This document shows, one piece after another, positions 8,346-17,227 of a stretch of DNA of 46,873 bases. The position numbers were made by a program, and so were the translations under genes. The stretch comes from an uncultured Prevotella sp. (lineage in GTDB: Bacteria; Bacteroidota; Bacteroidia; Bacteroidales; Bacteroidaceae), in contig CALCVP010000073.1 in NCBI GenBank assembly GCA_937907705.1, positions 1 through 46,873 of the forward strand, written 5' to 3'. A model generated the notes under the pieces. It was not told the origin of the DNA and made no database searches. It was given only the letters and a program-made list of their open reading frames with translations. How positions within the stretch are numbered: position 1 is the first letter of the stretch; each line of letters begins with the position of its first letter.

Positions 8346-10307
8346 ATGCGTAAATTTTTCTTGCTGTTATTAGCTTGTATAGTGCCTTTATTCACTTTTG
8401 CTCAATATCTTACAGAACGCTTACTTGATGTAGGTCGGAGTGCTTTATTCTACGAAGATTATGTACTTTCCATTCAATATTTTAATCAAGCTATTGCTGC
8501 AAAACCTTATTTATATGAGCCGTGGTTCTATCGTGGTGTTGCTAAGTTTTATTTGGATGATTATGTCGGTGCAGAAGCTGACTGTAGTAAAGCTATGGAA
8601 TTAAATCCTTTTATTCCGGATATATATGAATTAAGGGCTTTGTGCCGTATACGCGAAAAAAAATATGAAGGTGCTATTAAAGACTATGATAAGTCTATAA
8701 GTTTTAATCCTTATGGGAAAAACTTATGGTATAATAGAGTCTTGTGCAAAATAGAGGAGAAAGATTTTTTAGATGCGCATCATGACCTTGATACAATGAT
8801 GGTAATGTGGAAAAATTATCCTAAAATTTATTCCTTAAAAGCAGATGTATATCTGCAACAAAAAGATACGGTTAATGGAGCGAAATTTTTAGACAAGAGT
8901 TTGGAACTTGACCCTTATGATGGAGGTGCATGGTCAATGAGAGCTATGATTAGTTTGGCTAAGAGAAAATGGAGAGATGCAGATACTCAATTATCCAGGG
9001 CAATACATTTAAAGCCAACGACTGTAAGCTATTATATAAATAGAGCATTGGCTCGTTATAATATAAACAATCTTAGAGGCGCTTTGGCTGATTACGATAA
9101 AGCGATAGAATTGGATCCTAATAATTTTTTAGCTCACTATAATCGTGGACAGCTTCGTGTTCAGGTTGGAGATGATAATCGGGCTATTACTGATTTTAAT
9201 TATGTAATAAAAATGGAGCCACAGAATATTATGGCAATTTATAATCGGGCAATATTGTTAGAACGTATAGGTGATTTGCGTGGTGCCATAAGAGACTATA
9301 CTACAATAATCAAACAATTTCCAAATTTTTGGATAGGATTGAATAGTCGTGCTCGTTGTTATAGACGATTGGGGATGGTGACAAAAGCTGGACTTGACGA
9401 GTTCCGAATTTTTAAAGCTCAAATGAATAAGCACAATGGTATTCAGCCTCGTTGGAGCAAAAGCATGAAGCATAGTGTGAGAAAACGCAGTGAAATTAAT
9501 TTTGATAAATACAACCAGTTAGTGGTAGATGATGAACCAACTGTAACCCATGAATACTCTACGGCTTATCGAGGTAGGGTGCAAGACCGTAAAATAGATG
9601 TAGAAATGATGCCAATGTATATGCTTTCATTTTCACCATATACCAATGGAATAAGAACTATTTCTGTTTATAATGCAGATGTAGAACGCTTTAATATGGA
9701 AGAGCATCCTATATCTAAACTTTATGTTAATTGCAATGGAAAAAATATAACAGAGGCACAAACCAAGCATCTATTTATGCTTATAGATAGTCTCAATCAT
9801 GACATAAATACGATCAAAAATGTAAATAAAGACAAGACTTATATTATGCAAAGAGCCATAGCGCATACAGAAGTGCAGAATTATCTTGATGCCATTAATG
9901 ATCTTACTGCTTATTTGCAGATAGACAGCACATCTACATTAGCTTATTGGCAGCGAGCGGTATGTCAATGTAGAATATCTATGTACGAGACATCTAAGGG
10001 CATGGATGCAAAATTGCGTATAGCCAGTGCATTATCTGATTTTGAAAAGGCTCTAAAAAAAGACAATAAAAATGCGTATCTTTATTATAATATAGGAAAT
10101 ATCTATGCCCAAAATAAAGATTATACTAAAGCTATAACTTTTTATGATAAGGCTTTGAAAATAGATTCGCGCTTGGCAGAAGCTTACTATAATCGTGGAT
10201 TAGCAAATATTTATAATAAGAAAACCACAATTGGTATAAGCGATTTGAGCAAAGCTGGAGAATTAGGCATATATGATGCTTATAGTGCGATAAAGAAGTT
10301 TAAATAA
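8346..10307 (+). CDS. Secreted tetratricopeptide-repeat protein
   Basis: A 653-residue protein with an N-terminal signal peptide (cleavage after about FAQ, residue 20). It carries at least eight TPR units between about 25 and 345 (for example YEPWFYRGVAKFYLDDYVGAEADCSKAMELNP) and a second set at about 500-640. A non-repeat region of about 120 residues (about 370-490) separates the blocks. TPR arrays are protein-protein scaffolds; the periplasmic partner is unknown. Similar two-block secreted TPR proteins are common in Bacteroidales. It is flanked by intergenic regions on both sides and is probably monocistronic. Confidence 0.85.
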   Translation: MRKFFLLLLACIVPLFTFAQYLTERLLDVGRSALFYEDYVLSIQYFNQAIAAKPYLYEPWFYRGVAKFYLDDYVGAEADCSKAMELNPFIPDIYELRALCRIREKKYEGAIKDYDKSISFNPYGKNLWYNRVLCKIEEKDFLDAHHDLDTMMVMWKNYPKIYSLKADVYLQQKDTVNGAKFLDKSLELDPYDGGAWSMRAMISLAKRKWRDADTQLSRAIHLKPTTVSYYINRALARYNINNLRGALADYDKAIELDPNNFLAHYNRGQLRVQVGDDNRAITDFNYVIKMEPQNIMAIYNRAILLERIGDLRGAIRDYTTIIKQFPNFWIGLNSRARCYRRLGMVTKAGLDEFRIFKAQMNKHNGIQPRWSKSMKHSVRKRSEINFDKYNQLVVDDEPTVTHEYSTAYRGRVQDRKIDVEMMPMYMLSFSPYTNGIRTISVYNADVERFNMEEHPISKLYVNCNGKNITEAQTKHLFMLIDSLNHDINTIKNVNKDKTYIMQRAIAHTEVQNYLDAINDLTAYLQIDSTSTLAYWQRAVCQCRISMYETSKGMDAKLRIASALSDFEKALKKDNKNAYLYYNIGNIYAQNKDYTKAITFYDKALKIDSRLAEAYYNRGLANIYNKKTTIGISDLSKAGELGIYDAYSAIKKFK

Positions 10308-10311
10308 AAAC

Positions 10312-10327
10312 ACTTTTTGTAAAAAGT
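10312..10327 (+). terminator. Short AT hairpin after the TPR gene
   Basis: ACTTTTT (10312-10318) and AAAAAGT (10321-10327) are complementary with a 2-nt spacer, 4 nt after the TPR stop. The loop is very tight, so a functional terminator is only possible. Confidence 0.3.
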
Positions 10328-10425
10328 TGTAAATATATATTCTTCTTGCTATTTATAACGGAAGTTATTAGGGCATAGTTCACAATTTTTTTGTGATAAT
10401 ATTATAGAGTTAAGAAAGAAATAGT

Positions 10426-10433
10426 TAATTTTG
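10426..10433 (+). promoter_or_regulatory. thrS: -7 element of the thrS promoter
   Basis: TAATTTTG matches TAnnTTTG and lies 32 nt before the thrS ATG. No TTG is found 19-21 nt upstream. A small CACAA/TTGTG hairpin lies at 10381-10395. Confidence 0.45.
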
Positions 10434-10464
10434 CGTTTAAAATAGAATTAAAGATAAAGTAGTT

Positions 10465-12420
10465 ATGATAAAAATTACATTCCCAGATGGTTCTGTTCGC
10501 GAATATGAGCAGGGCGTTACTGGCTTGCAGATTGCAGAAAGCATTTCACCTGCTTTAGCTCGTAATGTATTAGCATGCAGCATAAATGGTGAAACAGTAG
10601 AGTTAAACCGTCCAATCAATCAAGATGCTACTATCGCTCTTTATAAATGGGATGATGAAGAAGGAAAACATGCTTTTTGGCATACATCAGCTCACTTGTT
10701 GGCAGAAGCTTTGCAAGAGCTTTATCCTGGTATACAGTTTGGTTTCGGTCCGGCTATAGAAAATGGATTTTTTTATGATGTGATGCCAAAAGATGGTGAA
10801 GTCATAAAGGAAAGCGATTTTGAGAAAATTGAAAAGAAAATGAAGGAGTTGGCTTCAAAGGATGAGCCACTTGTTCGAAAAGAAATATCTAAGGCTGACG
10901 CACTTAAAGAATTTAAGGCAGCCGGTCAGGAATATAAATGTGAACATATTGAGCAAGATCTTGAAGATGGCACAATAACAACCTATACACAAGGCAATTT
11001 TACCGATTTGTGTAAGGGTCCGCATTTGATGAGTACTGGTGCTATTAAGGCTATTAAAATTACAAGTGTTGCAGGTGCATTTTGGCGTGGAGATGCAAAG
11101 CGTGAGCAAATGACACGTATTTACGGTATCAGTTTCCCAAAGAAAAAAATGCTTGATGAGTATCTTGTAATGCTTGAAGAAGCTAAAAAGCGCGACCATC
11201 GCAAAATAGGAAAAGAGATGGAACTCTTTATGTTTTCAGAGCGTGTGGGTAAAGGCTTGCCTATTTGGCTACCGAAAGGAACACAGCTTCGTTTACGTTT
11301 GCAGGAGTTGTTGAGAAAGCTGTTGCGCCCTTACAATTATCAGGAAGTAATAACACCAGGTATTGGTGGTAAGAGCCTTTATGTCACTTCTGGCCATTAT
11401 GCTCACTATGGTAAAGATTCTTTTCAGCCTATTCATACTCCTGAGGAGGATGAGGAATATATGTTAAAACCAATGAACTGTCCTCATCACTGTGAGGTTT
11501 ATGCTCGCAAACCACGTTCTTATAAGGATTTGCCTTTGCGTATAGCAGAGTTTGGTACTGTATTCCGCTATGAAAAAAGTGGTGAACTTCATGGACTTAC
11601 CCGTGTTCGTACCTTTACTCAAGATGATGCTCATATCTTTGTACGTCCAGATCAAGTGAAAAAAGAATTTGAGAATATCATTGATATTATTCTGAAAGTA
11701 TTCAGCATCTTTGGCTTTAATAATTATGAAGCACAGATTTCTTTACGTGACCCTAAAGATACTGAAAAGTATATAGGTAGCGATGAAATTTGGGAGGAAA
11801 GTCAAAATGCTATTCGTGAAGCTTGTCGTGAGAAAGGTCTACATTGTCATGAGGAAGAAGGTGAAGCTGCTTTCTATGGCCCTAAGCTTGACTTTATGGT
11901 GAAGGATGCTATTGGTCGTAAGTGGCAATTGGGAACTATCCAAGTGGATTATAACCTACCTGCAAGATTTAAATTGGAATATACAGATGAGGATAATACC
12001 AAAAAAACTCCAGTGATGATTCACCGTGCGCCATTTGGTTCATTAGAGCGTTTTACAGCTGTCCTCATCGAACATACAGCTGGTCATTTTCCATTGTGGC
12101 TGACACCAGATCAAGTTGCTATTCTTCCTATTTCAGAAAAATACAATGAATATGCACAGCAATTGTCAAGATACTTTGATAGCGTAGGTGTGCGTTCAAA
12201 GATTGATGACCGTAATGAGAAGATTGGTCGTAAAATCCGTGACAACGAGATGAAGCGTATACCTTACATGCTTGTAGTTGGCGAAAAAGAGCAAGCTGAG
12301 GGCACTGTTGCAGTTCGTAAGCAAGGTGGAGGCGACCAAGGCGTAATGAGTAAAGAAGAATTTGCTGAAAGAATTAATGCTGAAGTAGCAGAACAACTTA
12401 AAGATACTGAGGCACTTTAA
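10465..12420 (+). CDS. thrS: Threonyl-tRNA synthetase
   Basis: Charges tRNA-Thr and edits mischarged Ser. The 651-residue class II enzyme has the full layout: N-terminal TGS domain (about 1-62), the editing domain with the HTSAH motif (His73, His77) and a later CEHIEQD-type segment, the catalytic core (motif 2 region RYEKSGELHGLTRVRTFTQDDAH, given here only by its key Arg and the QDDAH end), MNCPHH zinc ligand motif, and the C-terminal anticodon-binding domain (about 540-645). No T-box leader is seen, as expected in this phylum. A strong hairpin terminator follows, so it is not an operon with the HD gene. The infC-rpmI-rplT genes that often follow thrS are absent here. Confidence 0.97.
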   Translation: MIKITFPDGSVREYEQGVTGLQIAESISPALARNVLACSINGETVELNRPINQDATIALYKWDDEEGKHAFWHTSAHLLAEALQELYPGIQFGFGPAIENGFFYDVMPKDGEVIKESDFEKIEKKMKELASKDEPLVRKEISKADALKEFKAAGQEYKCEHIEQDLEDGTITTYTQGNFTDLCKGPHLMSTGAIKAIKITSVAGAFWRGDAKREQMTRIYGISFPKKKMLDEYLVMLEEAKKRDHRKIGKEMELFMFSERVGKGLPIWLPKGTQLRLRLQELLRKLLRPYNYQEVITPGIGGKSLYVTSGHYAHYGKDSFQPIHTPEEDEEYMLKPMNCPHHCEVYARKPRSYKDLPLRIAEFGTVFRYEKSGELHGLTRVRTFTQDDAHIFVRPDQVKKEFENIIDIILKVFSIFGFNNYEAQISLRDPKDTEKYIGSDEIWEESQNAIREACREKGLHCHEEEGEAAFYGPKLDFMVKDAIGRKWQLGTIQVDYNLPARFKLEYTDEDNTKKTPVMIHRAPFGSLERFTAVLIEHTAGHFPLWLTPDQVAILPISEKYNEYAQQLSRYFDSVGVRSKIDDRNEKIGRKIRDNEMKRIPYMLVVGEKEQAEGTVAVRKQGGGDQGVMSKEEFAERINAEVAEQLKDTEAL

Positions 12421-12460
12421 ATGATATAGCTATTCTTTTGAAGAATCCAATAATAAGGAG

Positions 12461-12516
12461 TAACCAATTGATAAATGAGCTATCTGCTTATTATCAGTTG
12501 GTTATTTTATTTTTAA
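12461..12516 (+). terminator. Strong rho-independent terminator of thrS
   Basis: TAACCAATTGATAA (12461-12474) pairs with TTATCAGTTGGTTA (12491-12504) with a single G-T wobble. The stem continues inward (ATGAGC with GCTTAT-type pairing) and is followed by TTTATTTTTAAA. It covers the first codons of the apparent longer HD open frame from 12438, which supports a later start for that gene. Confidence 0.85.
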
Positions 12517-12533
12517 ATAAATATTTTGTGATA

Positions 12534-13031
12534 ATGAAATTGCAACATGCTCAACTTATTAAAGCTATGATTGCTTATGATAGTGGTGATGCATTGCGCA
12601 TACAGCACTTTTTAAAAGTTCACAGCTTCGCAGTTACGATAGCTCGTCTGGAAGGGCTTGATGAGGAATCCATATTCATCTTGGAAGCTGCGGCTATATT
12701 GCATGATATAGGCATTCATATAAGTGAAATCAAATATGGCAATTGTGCAGGCAAACATCAAGAAGAAGAAGGACCTGCAGAAGCAGAGAAGTTATTGCAT
12801 GCAATAGGTGGCTACTCTGTACACCAAATAGAGCGTATATGTTATTTAATAGCTCATCATCATACATATACAAATGTTGATGGCATGGATTATCAAATAT
12901 TGCTTGAAGCAGATTTCTTGGTAAATGCTTTTGAAGATAATCTGAACATCGAAAGTATTTTGAATTTTGAGAGACGAGTATTTAAAACAAATTCAGGAAA
13001 ATTTTTATTAGAAACTATGTTTCACGTATAA
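12534..13031 (+). CDS. HD-domain metal-dependent phosphohydrolase-like protein
   Basis: A 165-residue HD-superfamily protein. Visible metal-site residues are His in HFLKVHSFA, the HD pair in ILHDIGIH, the HHH in LIAHHHTYT and the Asp in LLEADFLVN. HD proteins hydrolyse phosphate esters of nucleotides; the substrate here is unknown. The start at 12534 was chosen because the frame upstream to 12438 runs through the thrS terminator hairpin. It converges on a minus-strand porin gene, with a shared hairpin between them. Confidence 0.85.
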   Translation: MKLQHAQLIKAMIAYDSGDALRIQHFLKVHSFAVTIARLEGLDEESIFILEAAAILHDIGIHISEIKYGNCAGKHQEEEGPAEAEKLLHAIGGYSVHQIERICYLIAHHHTYTNVDGMDYQILLEADFLVNAFEDNLNIESILNFERRVFKTNSGKFLLETMFHV

Positions 13032-13191
13032 AGTATAGTGAGTGAGCAGGATATTTACTGTTGATATTTTTACAGAGATACACTATCAACGAGTTATCTT
13101 GTGGAATGTGTTTTGCCAAACATGTCAAAACAGAATGTACTGAAAGTTTTACGTATACACGACTATATTTCTATGGTCTACCATTACAAAT

Positions 13192-13230
13192 AAGAGGATG
13201 TATCACGCAATCAATTTGACACATCCTCTT
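13192..13230. terminator. Bidirectional terminator between convergent genes
   Basis: AAGAGGATGTATC (13192-13204) pairs with GACACATCCTCTT (13218-13230) with one mismatch. It sits between the HD gene (plus) and the porin gene (minus) and can serve both. Confidence 0.7.
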
Positions 13231-13257
13231 GTTTGAGTATTTTATTTTGCGAAGCCC

Positions 13258-14859
13258 TTAAAAATGGTATCCTAATGTAAGCAGCAATTGGTGTCGCTTG
13301 TTATCAACTTTTACAGCATCGCATACATTGTTGTGCTCTGGAGTAGAATCACCGCTATAAGAGCAGAAAGGATAAAAATCGCCACTTTGTACAGCATATT
13401 GATATGCAAGGTCTAAAGAGAGATTGCCAACATTGTAACCAACGCCACAAGTTATTCTATTTGTAGCTTTCCAGTTTGTATAATCTGTGGCAGATGCATA
13501 AAACGAGCCAGGTGAAGAAATAGAACCGTCTTTTATACCCGATTCATTATACATGGGCGATACATAATTATAACCTAATCGTACGGATAAGTTCTTGTCG
13601 GGAATCAATTCCATACCGACTCTGAATGCGCTAACACCTTTCAATGTATTTTGTGTATGAGCATTCATTGCTTTATCGCTTTCGCTATTCTGATAATAGT
13701 CGCCATACCAATCGTATCCATCGTCAGTATTGATACGACTGTCAAGAGTACTATAATCAGCATATTCATAACCAGCTCCAATGGCCAAACAATTGTTGAC
13801 TATGGTTCCTAAGCTAAGCCCGAACTTCCAAGGTGTATACAGTTTAAAGTCATAACTTTCCTGAACGTAGCCAGAATTTGCAGCCCCTTCTATATTGGTC
13901 TTGTTGACCAATGTAGTATAGTTAGATGTAGTGAGGTCGTACCAGGTAGGAGTAGCTATTGACAGACCGATACGAAAAGGCGAGTATTCTAAGGGACGAA
14001 TGATAACGCCAGCTTTAATGTTGAATCCTGTACCCGTAATTTTTCGCTCATCAGCTATTGTTACATCACCTATGTTCTTGTTAGTCTGGTCTACTAATGA
14101 TTCTGTATATTCGCTGTATCCTCTGTAGTGTACATCATTAATACCCACAGTCATACCAAGATAAATTCGGTCATTGATATTTCCACTGATGTTAAAATCA
14201 TATTCACCTATATATCCGCTGTTGGCCCTGTTAAACATGTAAGCATTGGCATCATTGTAATATAGTGAGATTCTGCCATCCTTATCTTGTTGCACCATGC
14301 CTAAACCATTCAGATACAGATAATCTAATTGTGTGAAAGCATTAGACTGATAATTTCCATTTGTGCCATACCATGTGCCATCATTGCCTTTAGAAAGCCC
14401 ATATACGCCTAAATTTGGTTTCAAATAAGACAGCTTGTTTTGAGATGCTCCGTTTAAACGGTCTGAAGCTGAAAGTATATAATCGAAGTTGCGACTTTTT
14501 TTGTAGTTGAACGCAACATTCAAAAACGAGTGGCGATTTGTGCGCATGGAATAAACAAAACCCACTTGATCAAAGCTCATATTTGTGGCATTGCCATTTG
14601 CAAATTTTTGAGCGTCTTGTTGATTAACCATACCAAATGATACATTGGCAGAAGAATGTCTGAATAATCCGATGCCAGCAGGGTTGGTGGAAATGGTTGA
14701 GATATCTGCACCTAAAGCATCAAGTGCACCTCCCATTCCAACATATCGAGCTGTACCATTTAAATCTTCTGTAGCTATTTTTGCATTTTCGTATGTCTCC
14801 TGTGCTATTCCATTAAGCGACATGGATGCTGCTGTTAACAAAAATAATATACGTTTCAT
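13258..14859 (-). CDS. OmpP1/FadL-like outer membrane protein
   Basis: A 533-residue outer-membrane beta-barrel. It has a signal peptide (cleavage after about GIAQ, residue 20) and then the family's N-terminal plug/signature, ARYVGMGGALDALGADISTI with NPAGIGLFR. The rest is rich in alternating aromatic strands and ends in LLLTLGYHF, with a terminal Phe as expected for barrel insertion. FadL-family proteins pass hydrophobic substrates; the substrate is not predictable here, and Bacteroides homologues are often annotated as hemin receptors on thin grounds. A TAATTTTG element lies about 57 nt upstream. Confidence 0.85.
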   Translation of the reverse strand: MKRILFLLTAASMSLNGIAQETYENAKIATEDLNGTARYVGMGGALDALGADISTISTNPAGIGLFRHSSANVSFGMVNQQDAQKFANGNATNMSFDQVGFVYSMRTNRHSFLNVAFNYKKSRNFDYILSASDRLNGASQNKLSYLKPNLGVYGLSKGNDGTWYGTNGNYQSNAFTQLDYLYLNGLGMVQQDKDGRISLYYNDANAYMFNRANSGYIGEYDFNISGNINDRIYLGMTVGINDVHYRGYSEYTESLVDQTNKNIGDVTIADERKITGTGFNIKAGVIIRPLEYSPFRIGLSIATPTWYDLTTSNYTTLVNKTNIEGAANSGYVQESYDFKLYTPWKFGLSLGTIVNNCLAIGAGYEYADYSTLDSRINTDDGYDWYGDYYQNSESDKAMNAHTQNTLKGVSAFRVGMELIPDKNLSVRLGYNYVSPMYNESGIKDGSISSPGSFYASATDYTNWKATNRITCGVGYNVGNLSLDLAYQYAVQSGDFYPFCSYSGDSTPEHNNVCDAVKVDNKRHQLLLTLGYHF

Positions 14860-14915
14860 ATCTATTCTAAATCTAATGTTTCTTATATTTCAATTTCATG
14901 TATTAAGTATGGGCT

Positions 14916-14923
14916 CAAAATTA
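14916..14923 (-). promoter_or_regulatory. -7 element before the porin gene
   Basis: TAATTTTG on the minus strand matches TAnnTTTG, 57 nt before the porin ATG. No matching -33 TTG is found, so confidence is low. Confidence 0.35.
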
Positions 14924-15009
14924 ATCATGGATGAAGCCGTTATGATTACCGAGATACTTTTAAGCAATATTGCCTTTCTTCTTGTCTGTATGTCCAGTTG
15001 GCATCGGTA

Positions 15010-15025
15010 GTGTAGTCCACTACAC
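15010..15025. repeat. Perfect palindrome GTGTAGT-CC-ACTACAC
   Basis: The 7-bp arms have a 2-nt centre, 69 nt past the stop of the aromatic-rich gene. It could be a weak terminator stem or a protein-binding site. No T-tract follows on the minus strand. Confidence 0.4.
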
Positions 15026-15093
15026 GCTCTCTCTTTCAACTGATACATGCAATTGAAAATAAAGCACAATATTATTTAAATTAGAACATCTAC

Positions 15094-15927
15094 TTATCGA
15101 CGACCGCCACCAAATCCTCCACGACTTCCGCCACCGAATCCGCCACGAGAACCACCTCCAAAGGAGCCGCCTCCAAATGAGCCACCGCGGCTATTTCCAA
15201 AGGAACCATTAAAGGTTGATGTGGAGTTCATATTGTTGTTATTGTTAAACCGCGAGTTGTCGTTATTGCGTCTGTTGTTCATATTATTGGTCTGGTTGTC
15301 AAAGCGAGCACGTCTATTGGAGTTGGAATATGTGAAACCACTATTGCGGTAGCTGCTGTTTCCACCTTGATAGCCGTGGTTGTTGGTACCCGTAAACCCT
15401 GTGTAAGAGCGATGGACAGCAACGGGCCATCCGTACCAATTCCAACCACCCCATGGGCGATACCAGCTTCCATAATATCCATAGTACCAAGGTGAATACC
15501 ATCCCCAATCATATAAAGAGGCATACCAATATGGGCTTCCATAAAACCAATTATAATACCATAATGGGCTGTCATACCAATAAGGATAATACCAATAGAA
15601 GTCATCAAAGCGATTCATTCTACGGCTATAAAGGTAGTCATTGTCATCATAGTAATTATAAGCATTTATAGAATCAGATGGCTGCATTATTATAACATCA
15701 TTACCCAATGAGTCGCCTTCTACGGGCTGATATTGACTCATGAATTGACCTCTGTGGTTATAATCATCAACAGCTATGTTACGTCTATATCGCAATTGCT
15801 CTTGCTCTATGGCATGTTTTTCAGCTTCGCGCATCTTTTTTGACGGAGTGAAATACATATCATTCTGAGCCCATGTTGCAGAAGAAACCAGACTCAACAT
15901 CACAGAAAGCATCAATAACTTTTTCAT
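15094..15927 (-). CDS. Secreted aromatic-, Asn- and RGG-rich low-complexity protein
   Basis: Function unknown. The 277-residue product has a signal peptide (cleavage after about TWA, residue 20) and a charged N-terminal helix (about 28-50). A Tyr/Trp segment follows (110-167), in which 33 of 58 residues are Trp, Tyr or Phe. Then come an Asn/Arg-rich stretch (about 187-238) and a C-terminal Gly tail of GGSFGGG and SRGGFGGG repeats ending in RR. The composition is biased throughout, yet the frame is intact. It is exported, and may form an adhesive, matrix or surface structure, but that is only inference. It is probably transcribed alone. Confidence 0.8.
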   Translation of the reverse strand: MKKLLMLSVMLSLVSSATWAQNDMYFTPSKKMREAEKHAIEQEQLRYRRNIAVDDYNHRGQFMSQYQPVEGDSLGNDVIIMQPSDSINAYNYYDDNDYLYSRRMNRFDDFYWYYPYWYDSPLWYYNWFYGSPYWYASLYDWGWYSPWYYGYYGSWYRPWGGWNWYGWPVAVHRSYTGFTGTNNHGYQGGNSSYRNSGFTYSNSNRRARFDNQTNNMNNRRNNDNSRFNNNNNMNSTSTFNGSFGNSRGGSFGGGSFGGGSRGGFGGGSRGGFGGGRR

Positions 15928-15968
15928 GTGTAAATCTCCTATTTATTTACTTTGTCATCTTTTTAATA

Positions 15969-15976
15969 CAAATATA
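15969..15976 (-). promoter_or_regulatory. -7 element for the aromatic-rich gene
   Basis: TATATTTG on the minus strand, 42 nt before the ATG at 15927. The nearest TTG is only 15 nt upstream, so the -33 match is poor. Confidence 0.4.
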
Positions 15977-15992
15977 TGCTTTTTTTACCTGC

Positions 15993-16039
15993 AAAAATAA
16001 GGAAAAACCCTAAACCGTGGGAGGCTTTTCCCTATTTTT
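15993..16039. promoter_or_regulatory. Dyad between divergent promoters (possible operator)
   Basis: AAAAATAAGGAAAA (15993-16006) and TTTTCCCTATTTTT (16026-16039) are complementary with one mismatch. CCC and GGG in the loop extend the pairing. It lies between the -7 elements of two divergent genes. Confidence 0.4.
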
Positions 16040-16041
16040 TA

Positions 16042-16049
16042 TATATTTG
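16042..16049 (+). promoter_or_regulatory. prmA: -7 element of the prmA promoter
   Basis: TATATTTG matches TAnnTTTG and lies 20 nt before the prmA ATG. No good -33 TTG is visible at 19-21 nt. Confidence 0.45.
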
Positions 16050-16068
16050 CATACAAATTTAACACGTT

Positions 16069-16953
16069 ATGAAATATTATAGAGTAAAATTTGACATTCA
16101 TGACAATGTGAAGGAAAGAGACAGCAAAGATATATTGCAAGCAGCAAAAGATTTATTGTGCGCTCTTGTTGGCGATAGCGGATTTGAATCATTTGAAGAA
16201 TATGATACTGGTGTGATTGGCTATGTGCAGCATGAATTGGCTGATTTTGCGACTTTGGATGCAACAATAGCTAATTTTCCAATACCAAACATCGATATCA
16301 GCTATGAGAAGGAAGATGCAGAATACCAAGATTGGAACAAGGTTTGGGAAGAAGAAGGCTTTGCCCCTATTGAGATAGGTCATGACTGCATCATACATGA
16401 CACATTGCATCCATCAGACAACCATACTTCTTTTCCTGTAAACATTACGATAGATGCAAAAATGGCTTTTGGTACAGGCACTCATGAAACCACATATATG
16501 ATAGTTAACCAGCTGTTGAAACTTTCTCTAAAAGAAAAAAAGGTTTTGGACTGTGGATGTGGTACAGGCATTCTTTCTATTGCAGCATCTAAAATGGGAG
16601 CCAGTCAGGTGGTAGGCTATGACATTGACGAATGGAGTGTTGACAATACATTGCATAATGCAACCATCAATAATACTTCAAATATAATGGCGTTAAAAGG
16701 CAATTCGAATGTTATTAGTGCATTGGGCAAAAAGTTCGATTTGGTAATTGCCAATATCAATCGTAACATATTATTGGAGGATATGTCGCAATTCAAGAAG
16801 GCAATGAACGATACAGCCATGCTTATATTGAGCGGATTTTATACTGAGGATGTTCCTCTTTTAGAGGATAAGGCACAAGAATATGGATTGGTGTGTGTGC
16901 ATGAAGATATTAAGAACAATTGGTGTATGCTCATGTTTGAAGTCAAGAATTAG
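16069..16953 (+). CDS. prmA: Ribosomal protein L11 methyltransferase
   Basis: SAM-dependent enzyme that trimethylates lysines and the N-terminus of ribosomal protein L11. The 294-residue product has an N-terminal L11-binding domain (about 1-95) and a class I methyltransferase domain. Motifs are AFGTGTHETT (about 137-146), the SAM loop VLDCGCGTGILSIAA (about 159-173), the acidic GYDIDEW and IANINRNI (motif IV, the PrmA variant of NxxY). It is transcribed divergently from the aromatic-rich gene and is followed by valS 276 nt away with its own promoter. Confidence 0.94.
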   Translation: MKYYRVKFDIHDNVKERDSKDILQAAKDLLCALVGDSGFESFEEYDTGVIGYVQHELADFATLDATIANFPIPNIDISYEKEDAEYQDWNKVWEEEGFAPIEIGHDCIIHDTLHPSDNHTSFPVNITIDAKMAFGTGTHETTYMIVNQLLKLSLKEKKVLDCGCGTGILSIAASKMGASQVVGYDIDEWSVDNTLHNATINNTSNIMALKGNSNVISALGKKFDLVIANINRNILLEDMSQFKKAMNDTAMLILSGFYTEDVPLLEDKAQEYGLVCVHEDIKNNWCMLMFEVKN

Positions 16954-17004
16954 AAGAAAGGTGCTAAAAATAATAAGATGTAGTATTTTCAGTTATATTT
17001 TTAT

Positions 17005-17012
17005 TACCTTTG
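17005..17012 (+). promoter_or_regulatory. valS: -7 element of valS with long leader
   Basis: TACCTTTG matches TAnnTTTG exactly. No TTG was found at the expected spacing. Transcription would start near 17019 and give a leader of about 210 nt before valS. Confidence 0.45.
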
Positions 17013-17104
17013 CAAATGGTTTTGTTGCAGTAAGAGTAGATTATGGCGTGTTATAAAGAGCAACAGTAAGGGAATAGTTAGCTTTGTCACCTCTTGACTT
17101 AGTG

Positions 17105-17227
17105 ATGATGCAGAATGTTGCCTTGCTGTGTAGACAGTCTGATATGGCGAATATTTTAACATCGGACTCATTTAGAGTCTGCTTACTTAAAATCACGAAA
17201 CAACAGAAATATAAACAATACAAATAA
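17105..17227 (+). CDS. Candidate 40-codon open frame in the valS leader
   Basis: An open frame of 40 codons begins at tandem ATGs (17105 and 17108) and stops with TAA at 17225-17227, 2 nt before the valS ATG. It contains two Val codons, so it is not an obvious valine leader peptide. No clear ribosome binding site is seen. It could couple translation to valS or be a chance frame. Confidence 0.2.
   Translation: MMQNVALLCRQSDMANILTSDSFRVCLLKITKQQKYKQYK
17136..17181 (+). promoter_or_regulatory. Mutually exclusive stems in the valS leader
   Basis: AGTCTGAT (17136-17143) can pair with ATCGGACT (17161-17168). The overlapping CGGACTC (17163-17169) can instead pair with GAGTCTG (17175-17181). The two stems cannot form together, as in attenuators. 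No T-run follows the second stem. Confidence 0.35.

Noticed and set aside
10308..10464. T-box or other tRNA-sensing riboswitch before thrS
   Set aside because: The gap is too short for a T-box, and no T-box core sequence is visible. T-boxes are not expected in this phylum.
10855..11199. Open frame of 114 codons opposite thrS
   Set aside because: Fully inside thrS on the other strand, Cys- and Ser-rich, no start context.
12438..12533. N-terminal extension of the HD protein
   Set aside because: It runs through the thrS terminator hairpin. The ATG at 12534 gives a protein that begins close to the conserved domain.
14645..15010. Open frame of 121 codons on the plus strand opposite the porin gene
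   Set aside because: Most of it is antisense to the signal-peptide end of a well-supported OmpP1/FadL-like gene. It has no promoter, no recognisable domain and low-quality composition.
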